Assembly: GCA_003254905.1 (NCBI GenBank)
Contig: QANU01046033.1
Span: forward strand, 87,881-151,880
Direction: 5' to 3'
Length of the DNA stretch: 64,000 nt
Source of the DNA: Nissolia schottii
Taxonomy: Eukaryota > Streptophyta > Magnoliopsida > Fabales > Fabaceae
Part shown: one piece after another, positions 12,319 through 25,187 of the stretch
Layout: the number at the start of each line of letters is the position of its first letter
Numbering within the stretch: the first letter of the stretch is position 1
The notes under the pieces: model-generated
What the model was told of the DNA's origin: nothing
Seen by the model: only the letters and a program-made list of their open reading frames with translations
Databases searched by the model: none
Position numbers and translations under genes: made by a program

Positions 12319-12688
12319 TTGCAGGACTCCCAATACTATTCATGGTCAAGCACCAATAGTTTTCATGGTCAAGCATTAGAAAAAATCGTTGAAAAAGCGG
12401 TAAAGAAATAATTCCCCCGAACTGATCACTCGGGCATTGACAACAATTCGCAAAAAGAAAAATTACTTTAGCCCGGTAACCAAAACTGAGAGCAATAAAA
12501 TAACCAAGTCATAAGCCCGGTACAAAACCGAGAGCAATAAAATCATAAAATGCATAAGCTCCCAAATTCATATTATCGTACGTCTCTTACACCACAGAAC
12601 CTTCTTCCACGGAACAAATTCGAGATGACACACACGTATCTAACTCGGACCACGGAGCTTCACTCCGCACTCCAAGCTGGGGGGCTTC

Positions 12689-13058
12689 TGTTATAGACTA
12701 GGTCATTAAGGCCCATTTTGGAACCTAAACCCGAAGGTCCGCAGATGAACCCGGCCCGAGTTATCACCTCACCAACGATCAGAGAGATTCTCGCCCCGTG
12801 ATATCTTCCCTCCAGGGAGTAACGCTCCACGATCCTCGAAGATCAACTCAACGGAAAGATCCTTGGGATAACGGAGTTCACGGCTACCACTCAAGTATTT
12901 AAACCTAAGCAGCACACCAGGTACGCCAGAACCCATCTACCCCTTTGATTCCCCTATTGCTTCGAACCTTCGTTGACTTGACCGTTGGAGTTTTTGCAGG
13001 TACCCATTTCGACGACCCCGAACCCGCAGAGGAGATCCAGGATCCAAATTGTACCCCT
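12689..13058 (+). repeat. 3' LTR of the gag-only element
   Basis: Starts TGTTATAGACTAGG directly after the polypurine tract and matches the 5' LTR through 'ccaaattgtacccct'. It has one copy of the 60-bp block. The terminal bases are missing or mutated, so the right edge is approximate. Confidence 0.8.
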
Positions 13059-15244
13059 TTGGTATCTTATGAAGAATTATATAATAAGAAATAAGCAATG
13101 AAAAGAGAACCCCCTTGAACTGTTACATTACTAGTTTGACCTATTGTAGTCTGTAGGGCACCAGAAATAATGCCACTTTCAATTTTAAGTAAACTGGTCA
13201 AATATTAAGTTTGGGTAGAAGTTACAGTATAAATTATTTGTTACACTCGGTGATTCTTGAAGTGTATGAATAGCTGAGGTCTGCATCAAGAAGAAAATGT
13301 ACATTGGGCGTAAGATTGTTGAAGTGTTACTTGATAATGAAATGGGAGTTAAACAAACTTATTGGGAAATGAAGGTACTATTATGGCACAAAGAATAATC
13401 TTAGAATCAAATCCACTGGTCACTGCAAAATTATTTTACTCCTACCATCTCAAATTCGCATAATTTGTTTGCTGAAGCAAACCTGATTTAAATTTGCAGG
13501 ACTAATCTTCAAAAGGTAAATAGACTTTTGCCTGCCTTATTTTTTTTGCCCCTTTCTTTCGTTCTTCTTTATAACTTGGAGAGAACATAGTTTCTTGCAA
13601 TTGTAGATGCCTTGCACAAAACGAATTGGAACGCTGATTTCACACAATAAAACTGAACAACATATCAGAAGTTCACCTTTTTTCCAGTGTTGGGCCCATT
13701 TCTTGTTGTGAGTGGCTCTCAATGCAACCAGGGAGAGATTGAGTGAATTCAATTGATGTATGAAACAGTGAAGGAATAAATAGTGAAAAGAGAAAGTGAG
13801 GGTACCGAGAAGAGGCAGAGGCAGAGGTTTCCGTTGGATCTATAAACAAGCGTTACGTTTATAAATCTCTTTTTAAACCATCTTGACTTCGTCCTGCACG
13901 CTTAATATTATCATACTAGTTACACATAAATACCCTTTCAATTGTGAGTCAATTTTTGGGCTTGAGAATGAAAAATCAGGAGAAGATACCATATTCATCT
14001 TCTTCTTCTTACTCTTGTTCCAAAATTCCTTTCTAAAGTTCAAACCCTATCTATCTACTCCTTCAGGTATAATAATAATTCTAAGACACCATCCTTTTTT
14101 ATCTTCTTCTTTATTGAATCTTTCTTCCCATCTCACTTTTTCTTTATTTCTTTTTCTTCTCTCCTTCTTGGATGACGGTAAACATATTCAAGTCACAACC
14201 TTTAATGATTCAAGCCCTCTCTGGCACTGTTTTCTGCTTCAATTCTGAATTCGGTGTCTTTATTCCATGCTCTTCCTCAAGATTTTCTTTTTCCCTAAAT
14301 CTTTATGGCATATTGTTTTTGGTTCCTCAAACTGAATTCGTATTGTTGCATTTTTTGTGTTTGCTGAAATTACACATCCCCAGAATTGGATTTTACCTTT
14401 GCAAGAGAAAGTTGGTGGTGTTGGTTTTTATTTTATGGCTTATAGGGTTGTTTTACTCCTTATGAGGAGATTGATTTGATTACCTTGGTCTCCATTTTTA
14501 TTTTTTCATTCTTATCTTGTAAGTTTGTTTCTCATTGCATTTTTTGTAATGAAAATAAGTTTCGAAGAGTTTGGTGGTTTGATATTAATGATCCTATTAA
14601 GACCAGGACATGCTCCAAACTTTGAACGCTTATAAAGATATTTACCGATCATCCACCAAAGTAAATTCCTCCGTGCATTTAGTTGATTATTTATTTTTCC
14701 TCTTTTTTATTTGTCTGAATTTTCTGTTGATTTACTTTCTCATTAATAGCTATCAGCAGAACAAGATATTTTGTGTGTTAGTTGGAGGTTGATCGGGATG
14801 AGATGATGATGGCAATAGGATTGGGTGAACGATGTTATCTCTAATTTGATAAGTAATAAAACTAAAATTTTGGGTACCTCAGATTTAATTTGATAAGTAA
14901 TCTTGATGTGCGGTATTGGGCATTGTCTCATCTATGTTTTTCAATATAAGTAATATTGGACACGTCCATCTATATATGCCTTCTAATAACTGCATATGAC
15001 TTAGGTATGAAGAGCAGGACTCTACCATGGTTTACGTTGTATTCTTAAAAAAATTGGCTATTTCATTTCATGGATTAGAGAAGAGAAAAGGCCATTTATT
15101 TTAGCATTAGGCTTAGGGTATTTTTTAATTAGTTCTATGTTGATAGGGTGAAAACCACATTTTAGCTTCATAGAATCCTTTCTAATGTGATGTTAATTAA
15201 TATGATTCTTATTCTGAATGTACCTTTATCAAGAGTGATGGTTT
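13059..15244. other. Intergenic DNA, no confident gene
   Basis: Several T-rich open frames on the plus strand (13883-14465) reflect pyrimidine-rich composition and have no recognisable domain. On the minus strand, 13537-13752 starts with a fairly balanced peptide (LRATHNKKWAQHWKK), with a GT directly after it, so it could be a first exon or a relic. No partner exon was found and I do not assign a function. Confidence 0.4.
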
Positions 15245-16640
15245 TGTGTGGCTTAGAGAAGGGGGGTTGAATCTAAGCAAAGTCTTTCGCTTTAAAAAAA
15301 AATTAACCTTTCTTTGAAAGTTGTCTCCTAAAAGTTTAGGAGATATCTCCTTATATTCAGGGAGACAAGTTTTCTGAAAAACCAAAATTTTGAAAATGAA
15401 AACAGATTTTCTTTTAAATGATAGGAAATGTAAATAGTGGAGAGAAGAAGAAAAACAAACACAATATTTATACTGGTTCGATTCCTAGTCAGGAATCTAC
15501 GTCTAGTTCTTCAATTGCCAAAATTTGTTTTTCTTTCACAAAAACTTACAAGCACCAATAGTTCTTCTCAAGAACTCACAAGACAGAAATTTCAAATACA
15601 GAGACTTGAACTGAAAATCTTTCTCTCAAGCTCTCTGTTGCTCGCCAAAAAACAAACTCTCAAATAACCAATTTTCTCACCAAGCAATAAAATACCAAAA
15701 TACCAAATCAAAGGATTGAAAATAACATATTCAAAATATGAGAGGTTTGTAGGTGGAGCTTTTGAGGATGTATTTCAATGGTGGTCTTTTTCTCTCATTT
15801 TTTTCTTATGTCTTGTGTCTTTAGAATGGTGAAGACACTCCCATTTATACTTGATCCTTGAATATTGAANGCCTTTTTAGTCCAGGGAAGTTTCTTGAAA
15901 GAAAGCTGTCCTTAATAGCTTAATTTCATACTCTTTCCAATTTTTTCTCTTTTGTTGCTAATTCTATGTCAATCATTTATTTGTTTCTCTTTCTTGCTTT
16001 TGAGAAATTTCAGCTTGTCATCTTTATAAGTACATTTCTCTTTCTTCCATTTCCTTGAATAATGATGATACCTTCTTTTCTTTTCATCAAATATGGACGT
16101 CTCTCTTTTAATGCCGTAGCAAGTTTCTCCGTTTTCTCATATTTCCTTTATTAAAATATCGTTTCCTTTCGCAGCTTGCATTTCCTTTTCCAATGTAGTC
16201 TTGGTCTCGCAAGTCATATTGTTCTCTTTCTTTGATTTTTTTAGCAGCATATATTGCCATATATGTTTCCTCATTTCTACACGTTTTCCTTTCCTATTCT
16301 TGCAGCATCATCACGTAACTTCACAAATTTCCTTTTTGACTATATGTATTTATGTCTTCCTTCCCTTTTGTTTGTACTCAAGAGACTTGCCAATTTCTTT
16401 CTCAATTTGAGACCTATACGTTGGGCCCTTTCACTTTTATGGACTGTGTTTGCTTCAAATATTTGACCATGGATTTTGGGCACCACAACCATATTTTTCC
16501 TTTTTGTACTAAAGAATAATCTTGGAATATTATGGATCTAACTTTTCCTGAAACACTTTAATACACACATTAAAAAGTTCACATAGTGTTTGTCATCAAA
16601 TATAATAATTTCAAATTCTAACTCAACAAAGAGTTAATTC
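15245..16640 (+). repeat. Unclassified interspersed repeat
   Basis: The stretch opens with 'gagaaggggggttgaatctaagc', then 'atttatactggttcgattcctagtcaggaatctacgtc', phrases I associate with a dispersed legume repeat. It ends near 'gtttgtcatcaaatataa...caaagagttaattct'. It is non-coding and has one N near 15870. Class (LTR or other) and borders are uncertain. Confidence 0.4.
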
Positions 16641-19369
16641 TTAAAAGTTGATGGCAAAACAAGAGTGAAATTTAGGTTAAGAGGTGTAAACAACCTAGGG
16701 GTGGAAGTTGAAGTCATTCGAGATTGAAATTTAAGAGGTATATATCTAAGAATCAAGAAACGCATTCTAAATTATGTATTAAAACAAAAATTGTTATAGA
16801 AAAACTTATGATCTCCTGAGAACTTTTTTTATATAGGGAGATATATATTGCGAAGCTGAAGTATTGCACTAGATAGATTTATTTAAATGGTTTCACTAGA
16901 GAAACATAAGGAAAAATGGAATTCCCTATATAAGGTTTTGTATGAAATTGAGACAGAAAAGTTATTTGAGTTGGTTACTCCTTTTTTCCTCTCTTTATTA
17001 ATTTGTTTCCTACATGTGAATTTGGGTGACCACATTATACTGTATAAATTTTGCCATAGCTCCTTGTCATATTTTTGCTTGGAGATTTATCTCAGTAGGC
17101 TTTTACTATTTAGTTAGGGCTCCCAAACATGTTGATCTGATTGCAAGCTCATCATGTCACAAGATCTTCAGTATTATTTTTTAAATAACTCTTCATAATT
17201 ATTAAGCTTGAATATGTCATCGACAAAAGATATTATAAATTCCATGGTTTTAATCTTTATCATTACTTAAACTTGTTATTTGCTGATGCGATTAACTGGG
17301 TGTTACAACAACAATATCATATGAGTAAAATACACTCACTTGACTGAAATGTAACCCAGAATCCATTATTTTATCCAGTTTTAGGTGATGTGTGGGTCAT
17401 GATTTAAGAATAATTTTTGATCAAATAGTGAGTTATGGATCTGGACATGAGTCACATGAATTTATTTTGCTCACATGCATTATTGACATAATGTTTTGGG
17501 TTAACCACGTCTGCAATTAACACACTCCATGAAATTTATGATATTTTTTTAGACAAAAACAAAAAAATATAACTTTTTAGAAGCTTAAAACCAAATTTTG
17601 AAAATTTTTGGAAGACCCAAAGCATATATAAACTTAATTATTAATCTAAAAAGGCATTTCAAAGTCATGCTTATTTTGATTTTAATAGTCTTCATATATA
17701 TAATTATATATATAGTACTATTACTAATTTCTAGTAAAATCTTGATTTTTTATAACCTACTAATTTAATTTAGTTAATTTTTATAATTTAAATATTGTAT
17801 ACTCACCATTTCGATATAAAACTAATTTTCTAAATTAGTATATTAATATACTTGTGTTGATAGATTGAATGAAAATACGAAAATTTATGATTTAGGGTTT
17901 AATTATTGAACTAATTTATGGTTACGGAATTTATTTAAAAACATTTTCATAAACTATAAAAATATTATTTAATCTAATGAAAAATGCTTACTAAATAATT
18001 TTTTGCATTTTCAAAATGCAAAAAATCATTTTATATGTCTACAATTAAATATGAATTAATGTTTGTAATAATTATTTTTTATTTAAATTGTTAAGGAGAT
18101 TTTTGAAGAAATGAACAATGTTATGAGGAATGTTAATATCAACTAAAAGCAGAAATAGTTCATTTGCAAATATATATTGTAAGATTATTGGGAGTTTAAT
18201 ATGTGAACTTGAAAAAGCTATTTCTGAAAATAGAATTTCTAAGAATCTAAAATGAATTTGCTAACCACACGTCCCCTTAAAGTTCAAGTATTTAAAAACA
18301 TTTTCATAAACTATAAAAATATTTAATCTAATGAAAAGTGCTTACTAAATTTTTTGCATTTTCATAAACTATAAATAAAAAAAATGTTTGTTTCAAAAGC
18401 CATATTTTTATGAAACATATTTTTTATTTAGAAAATAATTCAATTTAATCTAATGAAAAGTAATTAAGTAAACCCTAAACCCTAAAGATACACATGCAAA
18501 CACCACAAAACATACACTACTTTCCATGATGATCACTTCCACAAAGCATATGCTAAGACACCAGAAAGACATACACGACACTAAGGTAACATGTGAGTAA
18601 AAGCACAAAACATAAGTCTTTTCCCTGCTTCACACACACGCTAACATATTTTGTAATTGTATGAAGTTCTTTTAATGGAATACTATAAATCCAACAGTTT
18701 CAACATGTATGAAGAAATCTATTTAAAGGATTGTGTGAAGGACTGAAAAGTCTCTTGCTCCAACTTAAGTGAAATTCACCTAACAAGCATTAGACACAGA
18801 ATACCATTCTTAGTGCAGAAGAAAACAGAGGGGGAGACATGTGGATATATAATGCTTCTATTAGTGTGTCCACCTTGCTTGTCCATCTTAATGCTTCTGA
18901 GATCATCATTAATGCTATGATGACAATTATATATCAACCCCACTTACAAAGGTGTTAAAAAGGGTGTAGGTTTCAAAATATCATTTCTCAGCATATAGGA
19001 TCACATATTTGGTTCCTTCCTACTTAGTCCTGCACTTGGATTCGTCAATTTCCAGTGCCTTCTCCACACTTGTCCATAACGCTGAAGCCATCTCTGCTTT
19101 ACGTTCACCAAAACAAGTGTCAAATTCCAAGGTCAAAGTTTGTTACCAGGAAAGCCAAAGGGACAAAAAAAAAAGTCCTAAATAGGCAAATTTTCTTAGA
19201 AATGTTTCTAGTATATATATCTGCTTATATGAACAAAATATATCTTTAAAATTTTAAGTTGCGAAAGTAAAACCAGGGATAACCTCTTGATTCGGACCAC
19301 CTGTTTATATGTATACATTATTGAATGCAAAAATATCTTCATCAATCAAACAAACTTTGGAAAACAAGA
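16641..19369. other. AT-rich intergenic DNA with a local duplication
   Basis: No gene is visible. A phrase of about 70 bp (acattttcataaactataaaaatat, then aatctaatgaaaa) occurs near 17940-18010 and again near 18297-18365, with a partial third copy near 18440. The rest is stop-rich and featureless. Confidence 0.55.
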
Positions 19370-19736
19370 GTGAGTGAGTGAGAACCTTCAGCAAGATTTT
19401 CCTGACCATCCTGTGGACCACCGTGGGCCACCACCAACACGACAGCGGCATCAATGCCTACTACCCTAGGTCATCCTAAAGAAAGAATGGCTACCTACCA
19501 AGGGAGAAAGAAGTGAGCTTCTAATAAGGAAGAAGGAGTACTTTGAACTCTGAGCGGATTAGAATGGGGGGAGGAGAGCTCTATATATCGGCGAGGGAGT
19601 GACCAAATGAACGGGTCGGGCTTTAGAAAACGCGCCCAAAGAGAAAAAAAAGCGAAACTAACACGGCGCTTGTCTCGCAAGAGTTGCTAGAGCGTCTCGC
19701 ACGAGACGCCTCCTAAAGCTGTTGAGGGTCGCTACA
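19370..19736 (-). mobile_element. Truncated long-LTR fragment (Ty3/gypsy-like)
   Basis: Read on the minus strand it begins TGTAGCGACCCTCA at 19736, followed by 'ggcgtctcgtgcgagacgc', a palindromic block like the 'ggcgtcttgcgcgagat' after the start of the element at 31826. A TATATAGAG box follows. The far part of the LTR is missing. Left boundary approximate. Confidence 0.5.
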
Positions 19737-20040
19737 AGCATATATTAAGAGTTGTAATTTCGTGCACTTTTCCTCCTTTGTGTGAGCAACCCTGTGATCA
19801 AGGAATAGTGGAGTTAGCTAAGTTCCGACCACAAAATCTAAAAAATTAATGAATCAATTCACCCTCTGGTCATTAGGGAGAAGATGTTGGGCTTTTTCTT
19901 CACCTTGTAAATCACATTATTTGAAGCCACCATATTTTTGGAAACATGATTGTTTTGAAGCACTACTCAAGTATTTAGGATACAAAAATTGGGGATACAC
20001 TATTCGAGTCCATAGGTTTCTAATAGTTAATCCTAATTTA
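19737..20040. other. Short unclassified spacer between LTR fragments
   Basis: No recognisable domain or repeat. The 67-codon plus frame at 19849-20052 has no known motif. Confidence 0.4.
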
Positions 20041-21193
20041 CATGATACATGATACCAGCATCACGGGCTGCCATGTCTAGGCTTTACGGTCTTGTCCTAA
20101 ATTTACATAGATCCTATTGTACTTTATAATTGTACAAGGTATATCAAGGTCAACGTAGGTTGTCGCTGACTTACAATTCTATCATAGATATACTCTCATG
20201 AAAACAATTTTAAATACATAACATGATTATCACAACATAATTCTTATACTAATATCATAACATGACTTAATATCTTTAAGTGTTTTATGTTGGAAAAAAT
20301 AAAGGTAGATTAAGATCTCATGTTTAGGGAGGTTCGAGAGTTGCGTCATAATGGACATCTTAAGTAGCAAATATTGTCATTAGCAGAACCTTTGCTTAAG
20401 GTAAGTCTTCTCCCACCGTAATCTTTCCTTAACCATAATCTTTTACTAAGGGTTTAACTAAACAATATGAATATCTATATCACTTAATATTAATCATACA
20501 CACACAACATGAATATATTTAATGCAATACAATATGTGGTCCCATGTGGTTTTAAAATAATTTCATGATTTTTTAAAATAGTTTCATAAATATCTACATC
20601 ATAAATAAAGAGTTTCTAAATAAATAATCATGAGAAAATACCTAATTAAATAAAAAGAATAACTTATCTAATTAAATAAAAGAATAAATAACTTCATAAA
20701 TACGTAATTAAAATAATAAATTTCACCTCCTAGGATTTTATAAAACATGCATAAATAAAATAATGCTAAAATAAATAAAATAAATAAAATAAATAAATAA
20801 CTTTTAAAAATAACTACATGGTCTAAAATAGATCGTGAAGAAAGTCACTCACCTGAAAATGGTTGACCGCTAAGGAGCATTAAGCTTGAAGCTCTTGACA
20901 CTCTACGTGGAGGCACTGCTTCCCCACCAACGAAAGACAAGAGGGAGAAAAGAAATAAAAATATAATTGGAGTGAAAAGTCTCACAAAAGTGTGACCTCT
21001 CAAGCTCTGGAGTGAATTAGCAAGCCTAAATAAAGCCTCTATATATAGGGGGAAGAGGAGACCCCCTTCTACAGCGTTAATCGATGTGAGACTAATTTTC
21101 GCAATCGTGTCGCACTGTGAACCGCTGTGAACATCATCTCACGCTGTCTATCATCTTGCATGAGACATGCCTTTTTTTTTCTAGGTCGTGACA
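20041..21193 (-). mobile_element. Truncated long LTR, same family as 31826-33617
   Basis: On the minus strand it starts TGTCACGACC at 21193 and runs in parallel with the plus-strand element at 31826: 'gtctcacatcg', 'ctatatatagaggctt', 'agcttgagaggtcacacttttgtgag', 'gaagcagtgcctccac', 'aaaatcctaggaggt', 'cgtgatgctgg'. It stops near 20041, about 570 bp short of the family's other end. No internal retrotransposon region is attached. Confidence 0.75.
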
Positions 21194-21361
21194 AAATTGT
21201 ATGAACATTTAGTTATATTATTAAACAATTGTTACCCACATTTTTTTTATATGGTTAAAGGCAAGTGAGCCACCATATTTCAACTTGGTGCATCGTGCAC
21301 CAAACTTAGTCGGTGCATGAAAGCCTTTGCCAAATAATAATTAGACTTTGGAACTTACAAT
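21194..21361. other. Short spacer before the MULE
   Basis: AT-rich sequence. A small inverted motif 'ttggtgcatcgtgcaccaa' lies at about 21279-21303. Nothing else is seen. Confidence 0.4.
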
Positions 21362-21640
21362 GAAAATTCTGAGTTTTTTTTACTATAGTACCCCTGTTAC
21401 ACAACCTAATTACCAAAATACCCTATTTTCAAACATTTTACAAAACTACCAAGGTTTTGGCTGACATGACATTCGTGCACTGCGTGATGTGCCACGTCAG
21501 ATTTGCCTATGCTGTTGGAGAATTCAGTTCAAATTCGCCTATAGAGATGGCAAATTCATGAAGAAATCGCCTATAATTTTGCTTAATTTCGCCATTAAGC
21601 TTGGCAAATCGTGACTAAAATCGCCAACCGGGTTGGCAAA
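21362..21640 (+). repeat. Left terminal inverted repeat of the MULE
   Basis: Pairs with 25188-25473 in inverted orientation over roughly 280 bp with moderate divergence. The inner half is built from repeated motifs like 'aattcgccaac' and 'ggcaaattc'. Confidence 0.8.
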
Positions 21641-22108
21641 TTCAACCCAAATTCGCCACCCGGTTTGGCGTATCCTACCCGAACACTATATTAACACCCC
21701 ACCAGCCCCAATTCGCACCACTCCTCTCATTTTCTTACATTTCACTTCTCTCTTTAAAAATTTTCTCTCTCTAGAATTCCAGAGCTCTTGGATTCCGGTT
21801 AGCTACCTGTCCCGACTGGTCTTAAATTTAATTTGTACGACAGACTTGTAAGTTTTAATTTATTAAAATTTATAGTTCAATTAGTATGTGTGAATTAATT
21901 TTTTTTTAAATTGATTATGTAAATGTTGGCTATATTAGTTTGCTGAGAAATTTTGGATAGATTGATGTATAGAGTAGTATAATATTGTATGTTGTCTATA
22001 TCAGTAGCAATTTATGATAGATTAATGCATAGTATAATATAGTATATTGTTGCTGTTGCAATATAGTGTACTTTATGACATAGAATGTGTTTTAAACAGA
22101 ATTAGAAA

Positions 22109-24451
22109 ATGGGGAAACCTCTTGTTGTGCTCGTTCATTCCAATGGGAGAATGTACGAAGGTGAACGTGGGTTAATGTATGATGGTCCTATGCCGAGGTC
22201 TGTGATGATTAAGGGGGGCATGCGTATAGAAGATTTGAAGAGAAAAATTTTCTTGAAATGAAGGTTACAACAGAACCAGTTTGTATCAAGAATGGTTTTT
22301 TGAATATTACAAGGGTTGAGTGCAGAGTCGAAATTTGTTGGTTGTGATATGATTGATGATGAAGATATTGAATGCATGATAGATGTGTTTGAATCAAATT
22401 CAGATGGGTCTATGGAGGTGTTTGTCGAGGTAGAGACAAGGGAAGGAGAGAGTCATGTGCATATTGAGAGTGGTCCTTCAAATCCTATAAACACACAATC
22501 GCCAATGAAACATTTTTCCTCCGTGTTTGAAGATGTGACCCTATCCCAAAATCCTGACACCTTTCATTCCCTACTTACAACTTCACCCAATATGAGAGAA
22601 GTGTTATCTAACACAAGTGATGATGAAGAGACCTGCTACTGCTGCTGATTATGATGATTTAAGTATGGATTCGAAAGAGAAGGTTGACGCATTTCTTAAT
22701 GTGCATCAAGTTTCTCTGATTCGCTCTGTTCCTAACCCTAACCCTAACCCTCCAATTAGTGTTTATGCTAGCAACATTCATTCAGCTAGTGTTACTCCTG
22801 AAAAATGTGTTTAGGCCTCCTTGTCCTCAATTTTCAGAGATTAATTGGGATGCATTTGCTAGCCCGTCTGAGAGCTTCGACGCTGTTGAGTATGATGTAT
22901 GGAGTTCACAAGGAGAACTATTTGTTGGATTGCAATTTCCAACAAAAGATGCGGCGAAATCAACAAAAGGTACAAGGCGACTGATTATGATGCCCACGAC
23001 ATTGGAGGCCCTTGTACTATCCTCCAGTATTGGGTGTGGCATAGATTTCCTCGCCTTGCCCCTACACTGTCTGACCATGCCGACGAGGCAATCTAGATGG
23101 ACTATCTAGCTGATCGTGCGCACTTTCGTCCGTTGGGATTCAAGTAAGTGTTATTTATTTGTTTGTTTATTCTTTTAGCTTCCCATATTCAATGTGCATT
23201 TCATGATTAACTAATGTGTATTTGTATTTAAATTTGAATTAGGTGGCACGCTCATAAAGTTCTATCGGATTCGCCACTGCATGTTATTCACTATTATCGT
23301 CATTTCTTCGATAACTTGAAGAAAAATGAGGTAATTATATAAATATTTGTTCATATATATTATTGCACATTGGATTGTAATGTCCTTACTAACTTTGCTC
23401 ACTTTTTCTTAGATTGTGTGGGAGTCCTATACTGCAGAGATATTGGCAAACCTCCTTGACTTTTACATGGCAGGGCAAGCAATTTGGCGGGCCGTAGTCC
23501 CTCTCATATGCTTCTTCATTGTTGAGTGGCACCAACCTAATAGAGTGATGCGCCAGTTTGGTATGGATCAGCCCATACCAACGAGGCCACATCAACCCGA
23601 TCATCTACATAACATCACCTTAACTAGAACGACCGACCAATATTGGTCAGATGTGCATAGGCAGTATATTGTCTACTGGGATGATCAGGCAGCACAGATT
23701 GTTACTCAAAGACCATTCGTGAGCCTCTTACCGCACAATCACAATACATGCAATGGTACAAAAAAATCACTCGACGTTGGATCAGTCGAGCTTCGGCACC
23801 TATAGAAGTTGTGGTAAGTTTTACGTCAATAATTTTTTTTAAACATTTATTTTAGATTATTGATGATAATTATTTGTGTTTGAACATTGTTAGGCTGACA
23901 TTGTGGAGCAGCAACTGTGTTGGTCTGTTGATCCTCATTCTGCTGCATTTACCATGGAGAAGCTTCGAACATCAGTCGAGGCTATCCTATCTACAATACA
24001 AGAGCATGAATTGATTTAAAGGGAACAATTTCAGTTAGCTCCTTCTTCTATGACTAACGTTCCACCACCCACTGATGCCGATGACCAGGGTGATCGGAGG
24101 ACACATCGTAGAAGAAGAACTGGATTAGCAGATGGACAAAGACGTGATCATAATGCAGAAGCATCTGAGTCTTCAACACACCAACCAACTCCGCATGAGG
24201 CCACTACGGCACCTACTGTTGACGCTGCCAACCTACCATCTCAGCCACCAGTTGCTCCATAACTTCCACCACCAAATTACCCTTACCCTTACCCGCCAGC
24301 ATCATACCCTTACCCATCACCACCACCACCACCACGCTCTTACCCCTTGTCAATGTATCCTTACCTGCCGCCCCCATATACTTATCCATCACAGGTTGGC
24401 ACGTCAGTTGATCCATATCCGAGACCACCACGCACTGATATTGAGCATTAG
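22109..24451 (+). pseudogene. MuDR-type transposase N-terminus joined to a plant mobile domain, decayed
   Basis: The frame from ATG 22109 (GKPLVVLVHSNGRMYEGERG) resembles the N-terminus of plant MuDR transposases and stops after about 50 codons. 22316-22648 continues with acidic MuDR-like sequence (VGCDMIDDEDIECMIDVFE). 22900-22990 has FVGLQFPTKDAAK. From about 23000 the sequence switches to a PMD: ILQYWVWHRFPRLAP, then after GT-AG introns VWESYTAEIL (23416), FFIVEWHQPNRVMRQFGMDQ, and a Pro/Tyr-rich C-terminus to the stop near 24451. In-frame stops and frame changes lie near 22260, 22650, 23095, 23760, 24017 and 24260. The MULE DDE catalytic core is absent. PMD proteins related to MAIN/MAIL1 are known in host genes and transposons. 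Confidence 0.75.
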
Positions 24452-25187
24452 TGGCCTTATTATGTTTAATTTAGGGTTTTTGTTGGCTTTGTATAAAAAC
24501 GTATGTAACGATATTTTAACTTATGTATTTTATTATATGCAATTTTATATGAATGTGCAATTTTTATTATATAAGAATTTATTATCATAATCAAGATTAT
24601 AATTGACAAAAGATAACCATATGTGCATATAAGTGACAAAAGACCACCATCTAAGATTATAAGTGACGAAAGATAACCATTTAAGATTATAAGAATTTAG
24701 GGTTTCATTACGGTTAGGGTTGTGGGTATGGTCAAATTGCAATTTATACGGGTTCAAATTCGTCAAACCAGTTAGCAAATTCAATCACCAAACCAATTGA
24801 TTAGGGTTTAGGGTTAGGCTTTAATTCGCCAATGAGAAAATGAGAAGAGTCTTGCGGTTTGGGGGCTCCTCAAATTCATCAAACCGATTGGCGAATTCAA
24901 TCGTCAAACCGGTTGGCGGATTCAATCGTCAAACAGTTTGATTATGGCGATTAACATACTGCTTACCTTATCTTTTTAGTACAATACAAAATGCCCCCTT
25001 CCTTTTCTTCATTCGAAAAGGTTTTAATTTAATAATTAAAAAAGCATTTAAAACAACTAGAGATTTGGCAATTGACATAATAATTAGTATCTAGTTATAG
25101 TCTAAGAATTATGATTCTTATGGGGAATCTTTCAATTAACAACTAATTGACCAATAACATTAAAATAAAAATGACAAGCGGCAAAAT

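Larger units (their letters stand above)
10722..13058 (+). mobile_element. LTR retrotransposon with gag only (non-autonomous or deleted)
   Basis: Two related direct repeats bound the element: 5' LTR 10722-11218 and 3' LTR 12689-about 13058. Both begin TGTTATAGA. A primer-binding-site-like 'tgcgccatctgtggg' follows the 5' LTR at 11220, and a polypurine tract 'agctggggggcttc' precedes the 3' LTR. The interior codes only for a broken Gag; no protease, reverse transcriptase or integrase is visible. The 3' LTR lacks the last few bases present in the 5' LTR, and no target-site duplication was found. It could be an internally deleted Ty3/gypsy element or a member of a gag-only non-autonomous family. 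Confidence 0.85.

Noticed and set aside
13883..14465. Overlapping 121- and 97-codon plus frames
   Set aside because: Pyrimidine-rich leader-like DNA gives Phe/Leu/Ser-rich translations; no start context, domain or splice partners.
22732..22754. Telomere-like 'ccctaaccctaaccctaaccc'
   Set aside because: Only three to four units inside a decayed transposon reading frame (Asn-Pro repeats); too short for an interstitial telomere array.
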